Assembly (NCBI RefSeq): GCF_001553855.1
Contig: NZ_LQWV01000012.1
Location: forward strand, 1 to 64,000
DNA: 64,000 bases
DNA from: Streptococcus gordonii
GTDB taxonomy: Bacteria; Bacillota; Bacilli; Lactobacillales; Streptococcaceae
Direction: 5' to 3'
The translations under genes and the position numbers were made by a program. Each line of letters opens with the position of its first letter. Position 1 is the first letter of the stretch. The notes beneath the pieces are model-generated. The model saw only the letters and a program-made list of their open reading frames with translations, searched no databases and had not been told where the DNA came from. This document shows, piece by piece, positions 28,717 to 38,803 of this stretch.

Positions 28717-28762
28717 TTTACAATAGATATAGTTGATCTTTACAATATATGTAAAGGTTGTA

Positions 28763-28796
28763 AAAATAGAGTTTACAATTTTGTAAACTCTATTTT
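28763..28796 (-). terminator. recF terminator
   Basis: Perfect stem AAAATAGAGTTTACAA / TTGTAAACTCTATTTT, overlapping the recF stop codon, with A/T runs suited to both directions. It carries the TTTACA-N4-TGTAAA motif also seen elsewhere in the window. Confidence 0.8.
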
Positions 28797-29875
28797 ATGT
28801 GCCCATTTAAAATTTCAAATATTTTTATATCTTTAGGTAGGTTTTTTAGGTGTTCCAAAGTAGTTGTGGTAATAAAAGTTTGTATTTCTTGAGAAATTGT
28901 TTCTAGCAATTTAAGTTGACGATTATTGTCAAGTTCACTCATCACATCGTCAAGCAGGAGGATAGGAGATTCTTTTGTTATATTTTCAATCAATTTTATT
29001 TCTGCTAATTTAAGAGAGAGTACCACACTTCTGTGTTGCCCCTGACTTCCATAATTAGCATCCATTTGATTGATAAAGAAAGCTATATCATCTCGATGAG
29101 GACCTACACTAGTATTTTGTTTAAATAAATCTCTTTTTCGATTTTTACTTAGGCTTTGTCTAAAACTTTCTTCAATACTGTCAATATCTTGTAAAGGTAC
29201 AGAGGATAGATAGTCAATAGTTAGAGTTTCTTTTTTTTGTGAGATATCAAGGTGTTTTTCCTGGGCGAATATTTCGAGTTTTTTTAAGAAGTCTAAGCGA
29301 TGTTTGACCACACGACAACCATATTCAATAAGCTGTTCATCTAAAACAGATAGAAAATTCTCATCAATTTTTTGACTGTTCTTTAGATAAGAATTTCTTT
29401 GTTTAAGAACATGATTGTAATTAGAAAGATCTGCTAGATAAAGAGGCTTGATTTGCCCCAATTCAATGTCTATAAATTTTCGTCTTAATGTAGGCGAACC
29501 TTTAATAAGTTGTAAATCTTCTGGCGCAAACAGAACAACATTCATTGTCCCAATATAGTCGGAAAGTCTATTTTGCTTGAGATGATTGATTTTAGTAATA
29601 CGTCCCTTAGCTGTCAACTCGATGTCAAGAGGAATTGTTCCTGTCTTTTTTTCAAGGATACCTGATACTTTGAGATCTTTTTCTTGAAAATGAATAAAAT
29701 CTTTATCTGATCTAGTTCGGTGACTACGAGTCAAAGCTAAGAAGTAAATAGATTCTAGAATATTTGTTTTTCCTTGTGCATTTTGGCCAAGAAAAACGTT
29801 TAGACCAGAGTGAAAGTTGATTTCTGCATCTTGATAATTACGAAAATGTTTAAGAGTGAGTGATTTTAGCCACAT
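28790..29875 (-). CDS. recF: DNA replication and repair protein RecF
   Basis: A 361-residue SMC-like ATPase that, with RecO and RecR, helps load RecA on gapped DNA. N-terminal Walker [10 protein letters not shown] (about 31-39), signature STxVGPHRDD-type SVGPHRDD, and Walker [12 protein letters not shown] are present. Full length. In B. subtilis recF follows dnaN-yaaA; here recF and the S4 gene are about 9 kb from dnaN on the opposite strand, which runs against the presumed fork direction. Confidence 0.96.
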   Translation of the reverse strand: MWLKSLTLKHFRNYQDAEINFHSGLNVFLGQNAQGKTNILESIYFLALTRSHRTRSDKDFIHFQEKDLKVSGILEKKTGTIPLDIELTAKGRITKINHLKQNRLSDYIGTMNVVLFAPEDLQLIKGSPTLRRKFIDIELGQIKPLYLADLSNYNHVLKQRNSYLKNSQKIDENFLSVLDEQLIEYGCRVVKHRLDFLKKLEIFAQEKHLDISQKKETLTIDYLSSVPLQDIDSIEESFRQSLSKNRKRDLFKQNTSVGPHRDDIAFFINQMDANYGSQGQHRSVVLSLKLAEIKLIENITKESPILLLDDVMSELDNNRQLKLLETISQEIQTFITTTTLEHLKNLPKDIKIFEILNGHIK

Positions 29876-29876
29876 A

Positions 29877-30269
29877 TTATGTTCCTGGGAAGCGTACAGG
29901 GGCTTTTTTCTCTTGCTTTATACCTGTTTGCTTTCTGTTATTCTTTTTGGGAGCAGTAGTATTTTTTTTAAGATTTTTATTCATTTCTTTAACCATGTTA
30001 GCAATGCGTTGTTTTTTAGCTGTTTCTTCTGTATGCCGAACTTTTTCGTCTGGACTTGGTTCAAGAATAGATAGAGTTAGGTTTTCTCTAGGAATCGTTA
30101 TTTGGTCTCCAACTCGAATTTTTTTTCCTCGTCTTGTTTCTAATTCACCATTGAAAAAAACATCATTTTCAGCTAAAAACGCCTTAATAGCACCGCCACT
30201 TTGGATTACTCCAACCTCTTTCAGGAGAGCTTGCAGTGTGATATATTCATCAAATAATTTATAATCCAT
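29877..30269 (-). CDS. S4-domain protein YaaA-like
   Basis: A 130-residue protein with an N-terminal S4 RNA-binding domain (about residues 1-72; [33 protein letters not shown]) and a lysine-rich, probably disordered tail. It stands directly before recF (1-nt gap), the common yaaA-recF pair of Firmicutes. In streptococci the tail is longer than in Bacillus YaaA. The exact role, perhaps in ribosome assembly, is not known. Confidence 0.8.
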   Translation of the reverse strand: MDYKLFDEYITLQALLKEVGVIQSGGAIKAFLAENDVFFNGELETRRGKKIRVGDQITIPRENLTLSILEPSPDEKVRHTEETAKKQRIANMVKEMNKNLKKNTTAPKKNNRKQTGIKQEKKAPVRFPGT

Positions 30270-30423
30270 ATTTCACCTCAATCCTTGTCATTATACCATA
30301 TTTTAAGACTGAAAGTGTATAAAATATCCAGGAAAGAAAACGTTTTAATCTGTTATAAGGAACACCAATTTCACATCATTTCGTGATATAATAGAATTCA
30401 TATTAGGAAGCAAGAGGAACCTT

Positions 30424-31671
30424 ATGGAATTAGCAAGAGGAGTCAATCTCCATTTTATTAAATCAACTAAATTCAAAACAAATAAAATAAAACTTCGTTT
30501 TTCTGCACCAATGAGTTCAGCAACCATTGCTGATCGAGTTTTGGTTTCTAGTATTTTGGAAACGGCAAATGCTTTTTATCCAACTTCTCAGCTATTTCGT
30601 GAGCGTTTAGCTAGTTTATATGGATCAAATTATTCAACCAGTGTTTCAAAGAGAGGTTTGGTTCATTATGTAGATATTAATGTGTCCTTTGTTAGGGATT
30701 CTTTTTTAAGTAGGAAAAACGCCCTAACAACAGAGATGGTTGAATTTATCAAAGCAAGTCTCTTATCTCCTTTAGTTGACCAGAAAGGTTTTGATTCCTC
30801 TATCTTTGAAATTGAAAAGAAAAATATTATTCACGAGTTGGAATCTGAAATAGAAAATCATTTTTACCACGCGCATTTAGAATTGAATAAATTATTTTAT
30901 TTAAGTGAAGAAATGCAACTTCCTCGGGTCTCAAGACTTGACTTAATGAAACAAGTGACACCTGAGACCAGCCTTGCAGTCTTTCAAAAAATGCTGAAGG
31001 AAGATAAGATTGATATCTTTTTTATCGGTGATTTTAATGAAGTGGCTATGCAGGAACAATTTTCTCAATTTGGCTTCACGGATCGTGAACAGGATTTACT
31101 ATTGGACTATCAGCAACCTTTTTCAAAAATTTTACGAGAAGGGATTGAACAAAAGGAAGCTAATCAATCCATTTTAGAAATGGGCTATCATTTCCCTATT
31201 CAATATGGAGATACTAGTCATATCCCTTTGATTGTAATGAATGGTCTTCTGGGTGGTTATGCACACTCTAAATTATTTGTAGAAGTTCGTGAGAAAGCTA
31301 GTCTGGCCTATACTGTTTCTAGCACTATGGACATTTTTTCAGGAATGTTACGAGTATATGCTGGTATTGATAGAAAAAATCGTAATAAAGCTATGACTTT
31401 AATTAATCGACAAGTAGCTGATCTAAAAAGAGGAAAATTTTCTGAAGAAGAGCTTCAACAGACAAAAAATATGCTTAAAAACAGTGCTCTCTTATCTCAA
31501 GATCGTCAAAATGCTTTACTGGAAACAACTTATTTGTCGGCTGTTTTAGGCAAGAAATTTTTAAGAGTCGATGAGTGGTTAGAAGTTATGGAAAATGTTA
31601 AGAAGGAAGATATTGTTTTAGCAGCGAATACCTTGAAACTTCAAGCGATGTACTTTATGGAAGGGAAATAA
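30424..31671 (+). CDS. M16 peptidase-like protein, catalytically degenerate (YmfF-like)
   Basis: A 415-residue member of the M16 family. The HxxEH zinc motif is absent at the expected place, while the C-terminal M16 half (LFVEVREKASLAYTVSST) is preserved. Such proteins pair with an active partner to form a heterodimeric clamshell protease; the partner is the next gene, which overlaps it by 1 nt. The same pair, ymfF-ymfH, is widespread in Firmicutes and lies upstream of rodZ-pgsA as here. Substrate unknown. Confidence 0.88.
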   Translation: MELARGVNLHFIKSTKFKTNKIKLRFSAPMSSATIADRVLVSSILETANAFYPTSQLFRERLASLYGSNYSTSVSKRGLVHYVDINVSFVRDSFLSRKNALTTEMVEFIKASLLSPLVDQKGFDSSIFEIEKKNIIHELESEIENHFYHAHLELNKLFYLSEEMQLPRVSRLDLMKQVTPETSLAVFQKMLKEDKIDIFFIGDFNEVAMQEQFSQFGFTDREQDLLLDYQQPFSKILREGIEQKEANQSILEMGYHFPIQYGDTSHIPLIVMNGLLGGYAHSKLFVEVREKASLAYTVSSTMDIFSGMLRVYAGIDRKNRNKAMTLINRQVADLKRGKFSEEELQQTKNMLKNSALLSQDRQNALLETTYLSAVLGKKFLRVDEWLEVMENVKKEDIVLAANTLKLQAMYFMEGK

Positions 31672-32966
31672 TGCAGAATTTAGCGCTGAAAAAAATAGAA
31701 TATACAGCTATTGGAGAAAGTCTTTATCGGGTAATTTTACCAAATGGATTGCGACTTTTTTTACTTCCTAAAACAAATTTTCATGAGACATATGGTATTA
31801 TGACGGTGAATTTTGGTTCGGTAGATACTTATTTTGTTCCGAGAGGTACCAAGCAAGCTATCCATTATCCAGCTGGAATTGCTCATTTTTTAGAACATAA
31901 ATTATTTGAAGATGAAAATGGCAATGATCTTTTGCAGGAATTTGTAGACTTAGGAGCAGAAAGTAACGCCTTTACTAGTTTCACAAAGACAAGTTACCTG
32001 TTTTCAACAACTGAGAATGTAGAAGAATGTTTGGAATTACTACAGGATTTGATTGGGGAAGCATATTTTACAGAAGAATCTGTTCAGAGAGAACAAGGAA
32101 TTATCCAGCAAGAAATAGAAATGTACCAGGATAATCCAGATTATCGTTTGTTTTTTAGCGCTTTAGCAAATCTATACCCAGGGACAGCTCTGGCACAAGA
32201 TATAGCTGGGAATCGCGAGTCGATTGCTGAAATCACAGTGGAAGATTTGGATGAAAACTTTGAAACTTTTTACCATCCGTCTAATATGAGTTTATTTTTA
32301 GTTGGAAATTTTGATCTGGATAAAACGGTAGCTACTATTAGTGAACAACAAAATTCGTATGAAATAGAGGATGAAAAATCAGCCATCAAAAGGCGTTCAT
32401 TAAAATTATCTCCTGTAGTTCCAACTGCTAGTATGAGGATGGAAGTCAGCCGACCTAAATTAGCTGTTGCTATGCGAGGAAATGACAAAATTTCAAAGAG
32501 AAAATTATTTCGCTATAAACTTATTTTGAAATTATTATTTGATATGATGTTTGGCTGGACTTCTAAACGTTATCAAAAAATGTATGAAAATGGGAAAATT
32601 GATGCTTCCTTGACTCTGGAAGTTGAAGTAGAAGAACGCTTCCACTTTGTTATGCTGACGATGGATACCCAGGAGCCAGTAGCTTTATCTCATCAAATCC
32701 GCACAGCAATTAAAGAATTCGCTCAAGATATGGATGTAACTGAAGAGCATTTAGATATTGTTAAAAGTGAAATGTATGGTGATTTGATGCATGGTCTAAA
32801 TTCGTTAGAATATATGGCAACGCAGTATGAAACCCTTATAGATGGAGAAAATCTTTTTGACTTGCCAAAAATTTTACAGGATATTCACTTAGAAGATATT
32901 TTAGAAGTTGGTCATGAGTTTATTGATCACTGTGACATGATAGATTTTACAATTTTTCCAAAATAA
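31671..32966 (+). CDS. M16 zinc peptidase (YmfH-like)
   Basis: A 431-residue M16 metallopeptidase with the inverted zinc motif HFLEHKLFE (HxxEH, about residue 78) and a downstream glutamate in the EQGIIQQEIEMY region. Its start codon overlaps the stop of the catalytically degenerate partner (TAATG), implying co-translation and a heterodimer. Probably cytoplasmic, since no signal peptide is visible. Role unproven in streptococci. Confidence 0.9.
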   Translation: MQNLALKKIEYTAIGESLYRVILPNGLRLFLLPKTNFHETYGIMTVNFGSVDTYFVPRGTKQAIHYPAGIAHFLEHKLFEDENGNDLLQEFVDLGAESNAFTSFTKTSYLFSTTENVEECLELLQDLIGEAYFTEESVQREQGIIQQEIEMYQDNPDYRLFFSALANLYPGTALAQDIAGNRESIAEITVEDLDENFETFYHPSNMSLFLVGNFDLDKTVATISEQQNSYEIEDEKSAIKRRSLKLSPVVPTASMRMEVSRPKLAVAMRGNDKISKRKLFRYKLILKLLFDMMFGWTSKRYQKMYENGKIDASLTLEVEVEERFHFVMLTMDTQEPVALSHQIRTAIKEFAQDMDVTEEHLDIVKSEMYGDLMHGLNSLEYMATQYETLIDGENLFDLPKILQDIHLEDILEVGHEFIDHCDMIDFTIFPK

Positions 32967-32993
32967 TCCTAACAAAAGAAGAGAAAAATTTGG

Positions 32994-33184
32994 TACAATA
33001 GTCTGTAAAAAAATGATAGAAGATGTTTTCAGAAAAGAGGATATAAAACATAAAAAATGAAACAAAGATCTAGTCCCTAGTATTATCTTTGTAAGGCTGA
33101 TTCATGTTATTGGCTATGAAATCTAGATTTTATAAATATGATAAACTTTAAAGCTTGTGACATCTGGCTTGGGCACAGCTTTTT
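32994..33184 (+). ncRNA. Possible small RNA or structured leader upstream of rodZ
   Basis: A 246-nt gap holds an extended -10 TGGTACAAT (32991-32999), a two-part stem ACAAAGAT-CTAG ... CTAG-TATT-ATCTTTGT (33062-33092), and a terminator-like hairpin AAGCTTGTG ... CACAGCTT plus T4 (33151-33184). Together these could define a transcript of about 180 nt. No -35 is visible and conservation is unchecked; it may simply be the rodZ 5' leader. Confidence 0.3.
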
Positions 33185-33212
33185 CTAGTATTTTTTAGAG
33201 GAATTTGAACGT

Positions 33213-34043
33213 ATGAGAAAAAAAACGATAGGTGAGGTATTAAGGTTAGCTCGAATTAATCAGGGACTAAGCCTAGAAGATTTACAACAAAAAACAGATA
33301 TTCAGTTAGATTTATTAGAGGCTTTAGAAGCAGATGATTTTGATAAACTACCTAGTAGTTTTTATGCCAAATCTTTTCTCCGTAAGTATGCTTGGGCAGT
33401 AGACTTAGACGAAAAAATCATTTTAGACGCCTACGAATCAGGTAGTATGGTTACTTATGATGAAGTAGATGTTGATGAAGAAAATATGGGGAGAAGAAGA
33501 AGCAATAGACAAAAAACATCTTATTTGCCACTTTTCTATTTTTCTGTCATATCGTTGGCAATCATTGCCTTTGTAACTTACTATGTCTGGCAATATGTTA
33601 ATCAGATGGAAACGGAAACGGAGAATTCAGCTTCTTCTAGTTACAGTGTGGTTAAAAGCGAAGGGTCTTCAGAGGCCACTTCAACTAGCTCTAATCTGAC
33701 GAGTTCTTCTTCAACCACATCGTCTAGCAGCAATGCTTTAACAGTTTCTGGTAGCGGGCAAAATCTGACAGCGACTTATTCTGGGGCAAAAGATCCTGTA
33801 ACTATCAAATTATCCGTCACAACTGCAACTAGTTGGGTCAGTGTGTCGGGAACAGATTTAGACAATGGGGCTGTTTTATCTCCAGAAAATCCAAGTGTAA
33901 CAACTACTGTGTCTCCTGGTTCATCTACAGTTATCATTTTAGGTGTTGTAGAGGGTGTAACGGTCTCTGTAAACGACCAGATCATTAATACTTCTGCAAT
34001 CAATACCCAATCGGGAACGATTACTTTAACAATCAATAATTGA
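33213..34043 (+). CDS. rodZ: RodZ-like cytoskeletal/morphogenesis protein
   Basis: A 276-residue bitopic membrane protein. The N-terminal helix-turn-helix domain (about 1-75, IGEVLRLARINQGLSLEDLQ) faces the cytoplasm; one membrane segment follows a basic stretch (about 103-128); the outside part has a Ser/Thr-rich linker (about 140-185) and a beta-rich DUF4115 domain. In streptococci it belongs to the elongasome that drives peripheral peptidoglycan synthesis. Its TGA lies immediately before pgsA, the conserved rodZ-pgsA pairing. Confidence 0.9.
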   Translation: MRKKTIGEVLRLARINQGLSLEDLQQKTDIQLDLLEALEADDFDKLPSSFYAKSFLRKYAWAVDLDEKIILDAYESGSMVTYDEVDVDEENMGRRRSNRQKTSYLPLFYFSVISLAIIAFVTYYVWQYVNQMETETENSASSSYSVVKSEGSSEATSTSSNLTSSSSTTSSSSNALTVSGSGQNLTATYSGAKDPVTIKLSVTTATSWVSVSGTDLDNGAVLSPENPSVTTTVSPGSSTVIILGVVEGVTVSVNDQIINTSAINTQSGTITLTINN

Positions 34044-34051
34044 GAATGCTT

Positions 34052-34591
34052 ATGAAAAAAGAAAATATTCCAAATGCTTTAACGCTCTTGAGAGTGGCGT
34101 TAATCCCAATTTTTATTCTATTACTAACCCTTGGTTCATCTAAGACTATTCATGTCATTGCTGCGATTATCTTTGCGGTGGCCAGCATTACTGATTATTT
34201 GGATGGATATTTAGCTCGTAAATGGAAAGTTGTTACCAATTTTGGGAAGTTTGCTGATCCAATGGCAGACAAACTTTTAGTTATGTCAGCGTTTATCATG
34301 CTGATTGAAATGAAAATGGCTCCTGCCTGGGTGGTAGCTGTGATAATTTGTCGAGAATTAGCTGTGACCGGATTGCGTCTTTTATTGGTAGAAACGGGAG
34401 GAACGGTTTTAGCTGCAGCGATGCCTGGCAAGATTAAAACATTCACACAGATGTTTGCTATTATCTTCTTGCTGATCCATTGGACACTTTTGGGACAAAT
34501 TTGTCTGTATATCGCTTTAATCTTTACAATATATTCTGGTTATGACTATTTCAAAGGGAGCGCCTATCTCTTTAAAGATACTTTTAAATAA
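34052..34591 (+). CDS. pgsA: CDP-diacylglycerol-glycerol-3-phosphate 3-phosphatidyltransferase
   Basis: A 179-residue membrane enzyme that makes phosphatidylglycerophosphate, the precursor of phosphatidylglycerol. The CDP-alcohol phosphotransferase signature is visible as DYLDGYLARKWKVVTNFGKF, extended to ADPMADK (D-x2-D-G-x2-A-R ... G-x3-D-x3-D). Four to five hydrophobic segments. I chose ATG 34052 (MKKEN), 8 nt after the rodZ stop; ATG 34046 or TTG 34040 are alternatives. Confidence 0.93.
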   Translation: MKKENIPNALTLLRVALIPIFILLLTLGSSKTIHVIAAIIFAVASITDYLDGYLARKWKVVTNFGKFADPMADKLLVMSAFIMLIEMKMAPAWVVAVIICRELAVTGLRLLLVETGGTVLAAAMPGKIKTFTQMFAIIFLLIHWTLLGQICLYIALIFTIYSGYDYFKGSAYLFKDTFK

Positions 34592-35419
34592 ATGATGAAA
34601 AATATTATCGAAGTACACAACCTCAAATATAAATACGACAACGATACTGAAGAATACATTTTAAATGATGTAACGTTTCACGTGAAACATGGTGAATGGT
34701 TGTCCATTGTTGGTCATAATGGGAGCGGTAAATCGACCACGATTCGTTTGATTGATGGCCTTTTAGAAGCTGAAAGTGGAGAAATTATTATCTTAGGTGA
34801 TCAGCTGACTCCAGAAAATGTTTGGGAAAAACGTCGTCATATTGGAATGGTTTTTCAAAATCCAGACAATCAATTTGTTGGAGCAACTGTGGAAGACGAT
34901 GTGGCTTTTGGTTTGGAAAATCAGGGAATGGACCATGAGACTATGGTAAATCGAGTAAATGAAGCGCTTGAGATCGTAGGGATGCAAGACTTTAAAAATC
35001 GAGAACCAGCTCGTCTTTCAGGAGGGCAAAAACAGAGGGTGGCTATCGCAGGAATAGTGGCTCTTCGTCCGGATATTATTATTTTGGATGAAGCGACTAG
35101 TATGTTGGATCCAGAAGGACGTTTGGACTTGATTCAAACAGTGAAACGCATCAAAGATGAGAATCAAATGACGGTCATTTCGATTACACATGACTTGGAT
35201 GAAGTTGCACTTAGTGACCGTGTTTTGGTCATGAAAAAAGGAAAAGTAGAATCAAGCAGTACAGCTAGAGAGCTGTTTTCAAGATCAGATTTACAGGAAT
35301 TAGGACTTGATGAACCCTTTTCAAATCAAGTCAAGGCAACCTTGAATGAAGATTTTGATTTGCCAGCTGATTATCTAACAGAAAAAGAATTGCAGGAATC
35401 TTTATGGGAATTACTTTAA
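34592..35419 (+). CDS. ecfA1: Energy-coupling factor transporter ATPase EcfA1
   Basis: A 275-residue ABC ATPase that, with EcfA2 and EcfT, powers group II ECF vitamin and metal transport through exchangeable S components. Walker [10 protein letters not shown] (about 42-50), Q-loop VFQNPDNQ, signature LSGGQKQR and Walker [13 protein letters not shown] are all present. It starts right at the pgsA stop and overlaps ecfA2 by 16 nt. A parS-like site (34674-34689) lies in its early codons. Confidence 0.95.
   Translation: MMKNIIEVHNLKYKYDNDTEEYILNDVTFHVKHGEWLSIVGHNGSGKSTTIRLIDGLLEAESGEIIILGDQLTPENVWEKRRHIGMVFQNPDNQFVGATVEDDVAFGLENQGMDHETMVNRVNEALEIVGMQDFKNREPARLSGGQKQRVAIAGIVALRPDIIILDEATSMLDPEGRLDLIQTVKRIKDENQMTVISITHDLDEVALSDRVLVMKKGKVESSSTARELFSRSDLQELGLDEPFSNQVKATLNEDFDLPADYLTEKELQESLWELL
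34674..34689. other. parS site 2 (inside ecfA1)
   Basis: CGTTTCACGTGAAACA, 15 of 16 positions identical to the consensus TGTTTCACGTGAAACA. It is about 16.5 kb from oriC and embedded in codons of ecfA1. A second credible ParB loading site. Confidence 0.85.
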
Positions 35420-36243
35420 AGAATGTTAGTTATACTTATCAAGCAGGCACACCATTTGAAGGGCCTGCCCTTTTTGATGTGAATTTGGAAATTAAAGATG
35501 GCTCTTATACTGCTTTAATCGGTCATACTGGTAGTGGAAAATCTACTATTTTGCAACTTTTAAATGGCTTGTTGACACCTTCTGTAGGAAGTGTCACTGT
35601 TAATGATATAGAAATTACAGCTACTTCTGTTAATAAAGATATAAAGCAAGTAAGAAAAAAAGTTGGTTTGGTGTTTCAATTTGCAGAAAGCCAAGTTTTT
35701 GCAGAAACAGTCTTAGATGATGTGGCTTTTGGTCCACAAAATTTTGGAGTTTCTAAAGAAGAAGCGGAACGTTTGGCGCGTGAAAAACTTCTTTTGGTGG
35801 GAATTTCTGAGGACTTGTTCTCACGTAGTCCTTTTGAGCTTTCAGGAGGACAAATGAGACGGGTAGCTATTGCTGGAATCCTAGCAATGGAACCTGAAGT
35901 TTTAGTCCTTGATGAGCCGACAGCTGGGTTAGATCCAGCAGGTCGTAAGGAACTAATGGAAATCTTCCAAGGTTTACATGAAGATGGTATGACTATTGTG
36001 TTGGTAACTCATTTGATGGATGACGTGGCAAATTTTGCTGATACTACGTATGTGCTGGAGAAGGGACATTTAGTGAAAAGTGGTTCTCCAAAGGATATCT
36101 TTCAGGATGTTGAATTTATGGAAAAAATCCAACTGGGAGTTCCTAAGATTACAAAATTTGCTCAAGGTCTGGTAGAAAAAGGTTTAAACTTGCCTAATTT
36201 ACCGATTACAATCACTGAATTTAAGGAGATACTGCATGGATAA
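35404..36243 (+). CDS. ecfA2: Energy-coupling factor transporter ATPase EcfA2
   Basis: A 279-residue second ECF ATPase: Walker [11 protein letters not shown]-loop [10 protein letters not shown], signature LSGGQMRR and Walker [14 protein letters not shown]. It pairs with EcfA1 to bind the EcfT coupling helices. Reading frames overlap on both sides (16 nt with ecfA1, 8 nt with ecfT), so the three proteins are translationally coupled. No S component is next to them, as expected for a shared module. Confidence 0.95.
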   Translation: MGITLKNVSYTYQAGTPFEGPALFDVNLEIKDGSYTALIGHTGSGKSTILQLLNGLLTPSVGSVTVNDIEITATSVNKDIKQVRKKVGLVFQFAESQVFAETVLDDVAFGPQNFGVSKEEAERLAREKLLLVGISEDLFSRSPFELSGGQMRRVAIAGILAMEPEVLVLDEPTAGLDPAGRKELMEIFQGLHEDGMTIVLVTHLMDDVANFADTTYVLEKGHLVKSGSPKDIFQDVEFMEKIQLGVPKITKFAQGLVEKGLNLPNLPITITEFKEILHG

Positions 36244-37030
36244 GATGATTTTAGGGCGGTATATTCCGGGTAATTCTCTGATCCACCGTTTGGATCCTAG
36301 AAGTAAACTATTATCTATGTTCTTGTTTGTTTTAATTATTTTTTGGGCAAATAATTTAGCAACAAACCTTTTGCTTTTTGTTTTTACATTTTTTTTAGTT
36401 TTTCTTTCTAGAGTCCCTATTGGATTTTTTGTAAAAGGTCTCCAATCTATGCTTTTCTTGGTTGCCTTTACGACTATTTTTCAGCTCTTATTTACTACAA
36501 CGGGAAATACTCTTGTCCAATTTTCCTTTATTCGCATTACAGATATAGGCTTAGCACAAGCAGGCATTATTTTTAGTCGATTCGTTTTGATCATTTTTTT
36601 CTCAACATTACTCAGTTTGACTACAATGCCTTTAAGTTTGGCGGATGCGGTAGAAGCTCTCCTAAAACCTCTGACTGTTTTTAAATTCCCAGTGCATGAG
36701 GTAGGATTGATGTTATCAATGAGCTTACGATTTGTACCAACCTTAATGGATGACACTGTTCGAATTATGAACGCTCAGCGAGCTCGAGGAGTGGATTTTG
36801 GTGAGGGAAACATTGTACAAAAAGTGAAATCCATTATACCGATTTTGATTCCTTTATTTGCTTCTAGCTTTAAAAGAGCGGATGCTTTAGCTATTGCAAT
36901 GGAAGCGCGTGGTTATCAAGGAGGAGATCAGAGAAGTCGCTATAGACAGTTAAAGTGGCAAAATAAAGATTCCTATGCGATTCTTGTCTTATTAATTTTA
37001 GGAGCTATATTATATTTGCTAAAAAATTGA
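36236..37030 (+). CDS. ecfT: Energy-coupling factor transporter transmembrane protein EcfT
   Basis: A 264-residue membrane scaffold with about five to six hydrophobic segments. The two coupling-helix Ala-Arg-Gly signatures are visible as [10 protein letters not shown] (about 180) and MEARGYQGG (about 222); they contact the two ATPases. Last gene of the pgsA-ecfA1-ecfA2-ecfT run. No strong terminator follows it. Confidence 0.95.
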   Translation: MDKMILGRYIPGNSLIHRLDPRSKLLSMFLFVLIIFWANNLATNLLLFVFTFFLVFLSRVPIGFFVKGLQSMLFLVAFTTIFQLLFTTTGNTLVQFSFIRITDIGLAQAGIIFSRFVLIIFFSTLLSLTTMPLSLADAVEALLKPLTVFKFPVHEVGLMLSMSLRFVPTLMDDTVRIMNAQRARGVDFGEGNIVQKVKSIIPILIPLFASSFKRADALAIAMEARGYQGGDQRSRYRQLKWQNKDSYAILVLLILGAILYLLKN

Positions 37031-37216
37031 TGTCAAGTCTGGGTTTTGTGTTAATTTCACATATTATTTAAAATTAATATGTAGAAATACGATGGATAAG
37101 GCAATGTTGGTGTTTAAATAAAATACATTTGTAATTTTTGTAATCCTATTTTAAATAACCTGTAATATTTAAAGTGTATGATGGAACTATCAGTGAAAAG
37201 GAGAACCAGAATTATA

Positions 37217-37846
37217 ATGAAATTACAACCAATGAAAGGTGCCTTCGCATTTGTTGCTACAGCAGCTACCCTATTTTTGACAGGAGTTGTAGCTAAGGCA
37301 GACACATATACAGTAAAAGCTGGCGACACCTTGTCAAAAATTGCAAAAGAAAAATCTACAACTGTTGAAAGCTTAATTAAATTAAATAAGCTTGAAAATC
37401 CAGATTTAATTTTTGAGAGTCAAGTGCTAGAACTTGGTGATACAAAAGCTAATAAAAAAGCTCCAGCTGTTGCTGCAGCACCAGGACCTGCTACACAAAC
37501 TAATCAAGCAGCACCTGCACCAGTGGCAACTATTACAGTTCCTGCACCATCAGCTAACTATTCTACCTATAATTCTACACCTGTTCTTGCCAACGGTAAT
37601 ACAGCAGGTGAGACAGGTACTTATGCAGCAGCTCGCATGGCTGAGCTGACAGGAGTTTCTGCTTCAACTTGGGAAGCAATTATTGCTCGTGAATCAAATG
37701 GTCAAGTAAACGCCTATAATGCTTCAGGTGCTAGTGGATTATTCCAAACTATGCCAGGATGGGGTTCTACAGCAACTGTTGAAGATCAAATCCAATCTGC
37801 ATACAATGCCTATAATGCTCAAGGTTTATCAGCTTGGAATTATTAA
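37217..37846 (+). CDS. Secreted LysM protein with lysozyme-like C-terminus
   Basis: A 209-residue exported protein: signal peptide (about 1-28, cleaved after AKA), one LysM domain ([20 protein letters not shown], about 29-75) that binds peptidoglycan, a Pro/Ala-rich linker, and a C-terminal transglycosylase-like domain containing [23 protein letters not shown] with a likely catalytic Glu. ATG 37217 was chosen; AAAGGAG lies rather far (about 13 nt) upstream, so an upstream in-frame start is not excluded. A strong terminator follows. It is the first of two LysM wall proteins flanking the serine dehydratase genes. Confidence 0.85.
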   Translation: MKLQPMKGAFAFVATAATLFLTGVVAKADTYTVKAGDTLSKIAKEKSTTVESLIKLNKLENPDLIFESQVLELGDTKANKKAPAVAAAPGPATQTNQAAPAPVATITVPAPSANYSTYNSTPVLANGNTAGETGTYAAARMAELTGVSASTWEAIIARESNGQVNAYNASGASGLFQTMPGWGSTATVEDQIQSAYNAYNAQGLSAWNY

Positions 37847-37856
37847 TATAAAATTA

Positions 37857-37882
37857 AAAACGGCTCAAAGCCGTTTTTTTAT
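37857..37882. terminator. Bidirectional terminator, LysM gene / serine dehydratase
   Basis: Stem AAAAACGGCT / AGCCGTTTTT region (AAACGGCTCAAAGCCGTTT) followed by T residues. It lies between the converging LysM gene and the alpha-subunit gene. Confidence 0.8.
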
Positions 37883-37922
37883 GTTATAAAAATCAACAAG
37901 TTTACACATTTGTCAATCTGTG

Positions 37923-38795
37923 TTATTCTCCAAATATCTCTTTTGAAAGTCTGCGACCTGTAGGTGTTGTAGCTAAGCCACCTTCAGCCGTTTCTCGGAA
38001 TGCAGTAGGCAGACTTGACCCGACTTGATACATGGCGTCAATGACTTCATCAACAGGAATTTTAGATTCGATTCCCGCAAGAGCCATATCTGCTGCAATA
38101 AAAGCATAACTGGCTCCCATTGCATTTCGCTTGACACATGGCACTTCTACTAGACCAGCAACTGGATCACAAATCAAGCCCAGCATATTTTTAATAACAA
38201 AGCAAATAGCTTGGCTAGCCTGAAAAGGTGAACCTCCAGCAGCCAGAACTAAAGCAGCTGCGCTCATGGCAGAAGCAGAGCCAACCTCTGCTTGACAGCC
38301 ACCTTCAGCGCCTGAAATTGAGGCGTTATTGGCAATGACTAGGCCGAAAGCACCTGCAGCTAATAGAAAGTTTAGCTGTTCTTCTTCTGAGAGTCCTAAT
38401 TTTTCAATGGCAGATGTAAGAACAGCTGGCAGACAGCCAGCGCTACCAGCAGTTGGTGTCGCACAAACCAAGCCCATCTTAGCATTATGCTCATTGACAG
38501 CAATAGCATTTTTTGCTGCTGTCAGTACAGTGTGATCTGACAATGTTTTTCCAGATTGGATATAGTGGTCAAGTTTTGCTGCATCTCCGCCAGTCAATCC
38601 GCTGCGAGACTTGCTTTCATCAAGTCCAAGAAGGACAGAGGCTTTCATGACTTCTAGATTGCGACCCATTAATCTCAAGACTTCATCTCTTTCGCGACCA
38701 GTCAATTCATACTCAGTAGCAATCATTAGTTCTGCAACATTTCCTTGGTAATCCAAGTCAGCTTGCTCTACTAATTCTTTTATAGAATAAAACAT
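37923..38795 (-). CDS. sdaAA: L-serine dehydratase, iron-sulfur dependent, alpha subunit
   Basis: A 290-residue catalytic subunit that, with the beta subunit, deaminates L-serine to pyruvate and ammonia using an oxygen-sensitive [4Fe-4S] cluster. Conserved Cys residues stand in ATPTAGSAGCLPAV, GGCQAEVGSA and LICDPVAGLVEVPC. Full length for the two-subunit form. The beta-subunit gene lies 8 nt upstream in the same operon. Confidence 0.94.
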   Translation of the reverse strand: MFYSIKELVEQADLDYQGNVAELMIATEYELTGRERDEVLRLMGRNLEVMKASVLLGLDESKSRSGLTGGDAAKLDHYIQSGKTLSDHTVLTAAKNAIAVNEHNAKMGLVCATPTAGSAGCLPAVLTSAIEKLGLSEEEQLNFLLAAGAFGLVIANNASISGAEGGCQAEVGSASAMSAAALVLAAGGSPFQASQAICFVIKNMLGLICDPVAGLVEVPCVKRNAMGASYAFIAADMALAGIESKIPVDEVIDAMYQVGSSLPTAFRETAEGGLATTPTGRRLSKEIFGE

Positions 38796-38803
38796 ATTTT
38801 CTC

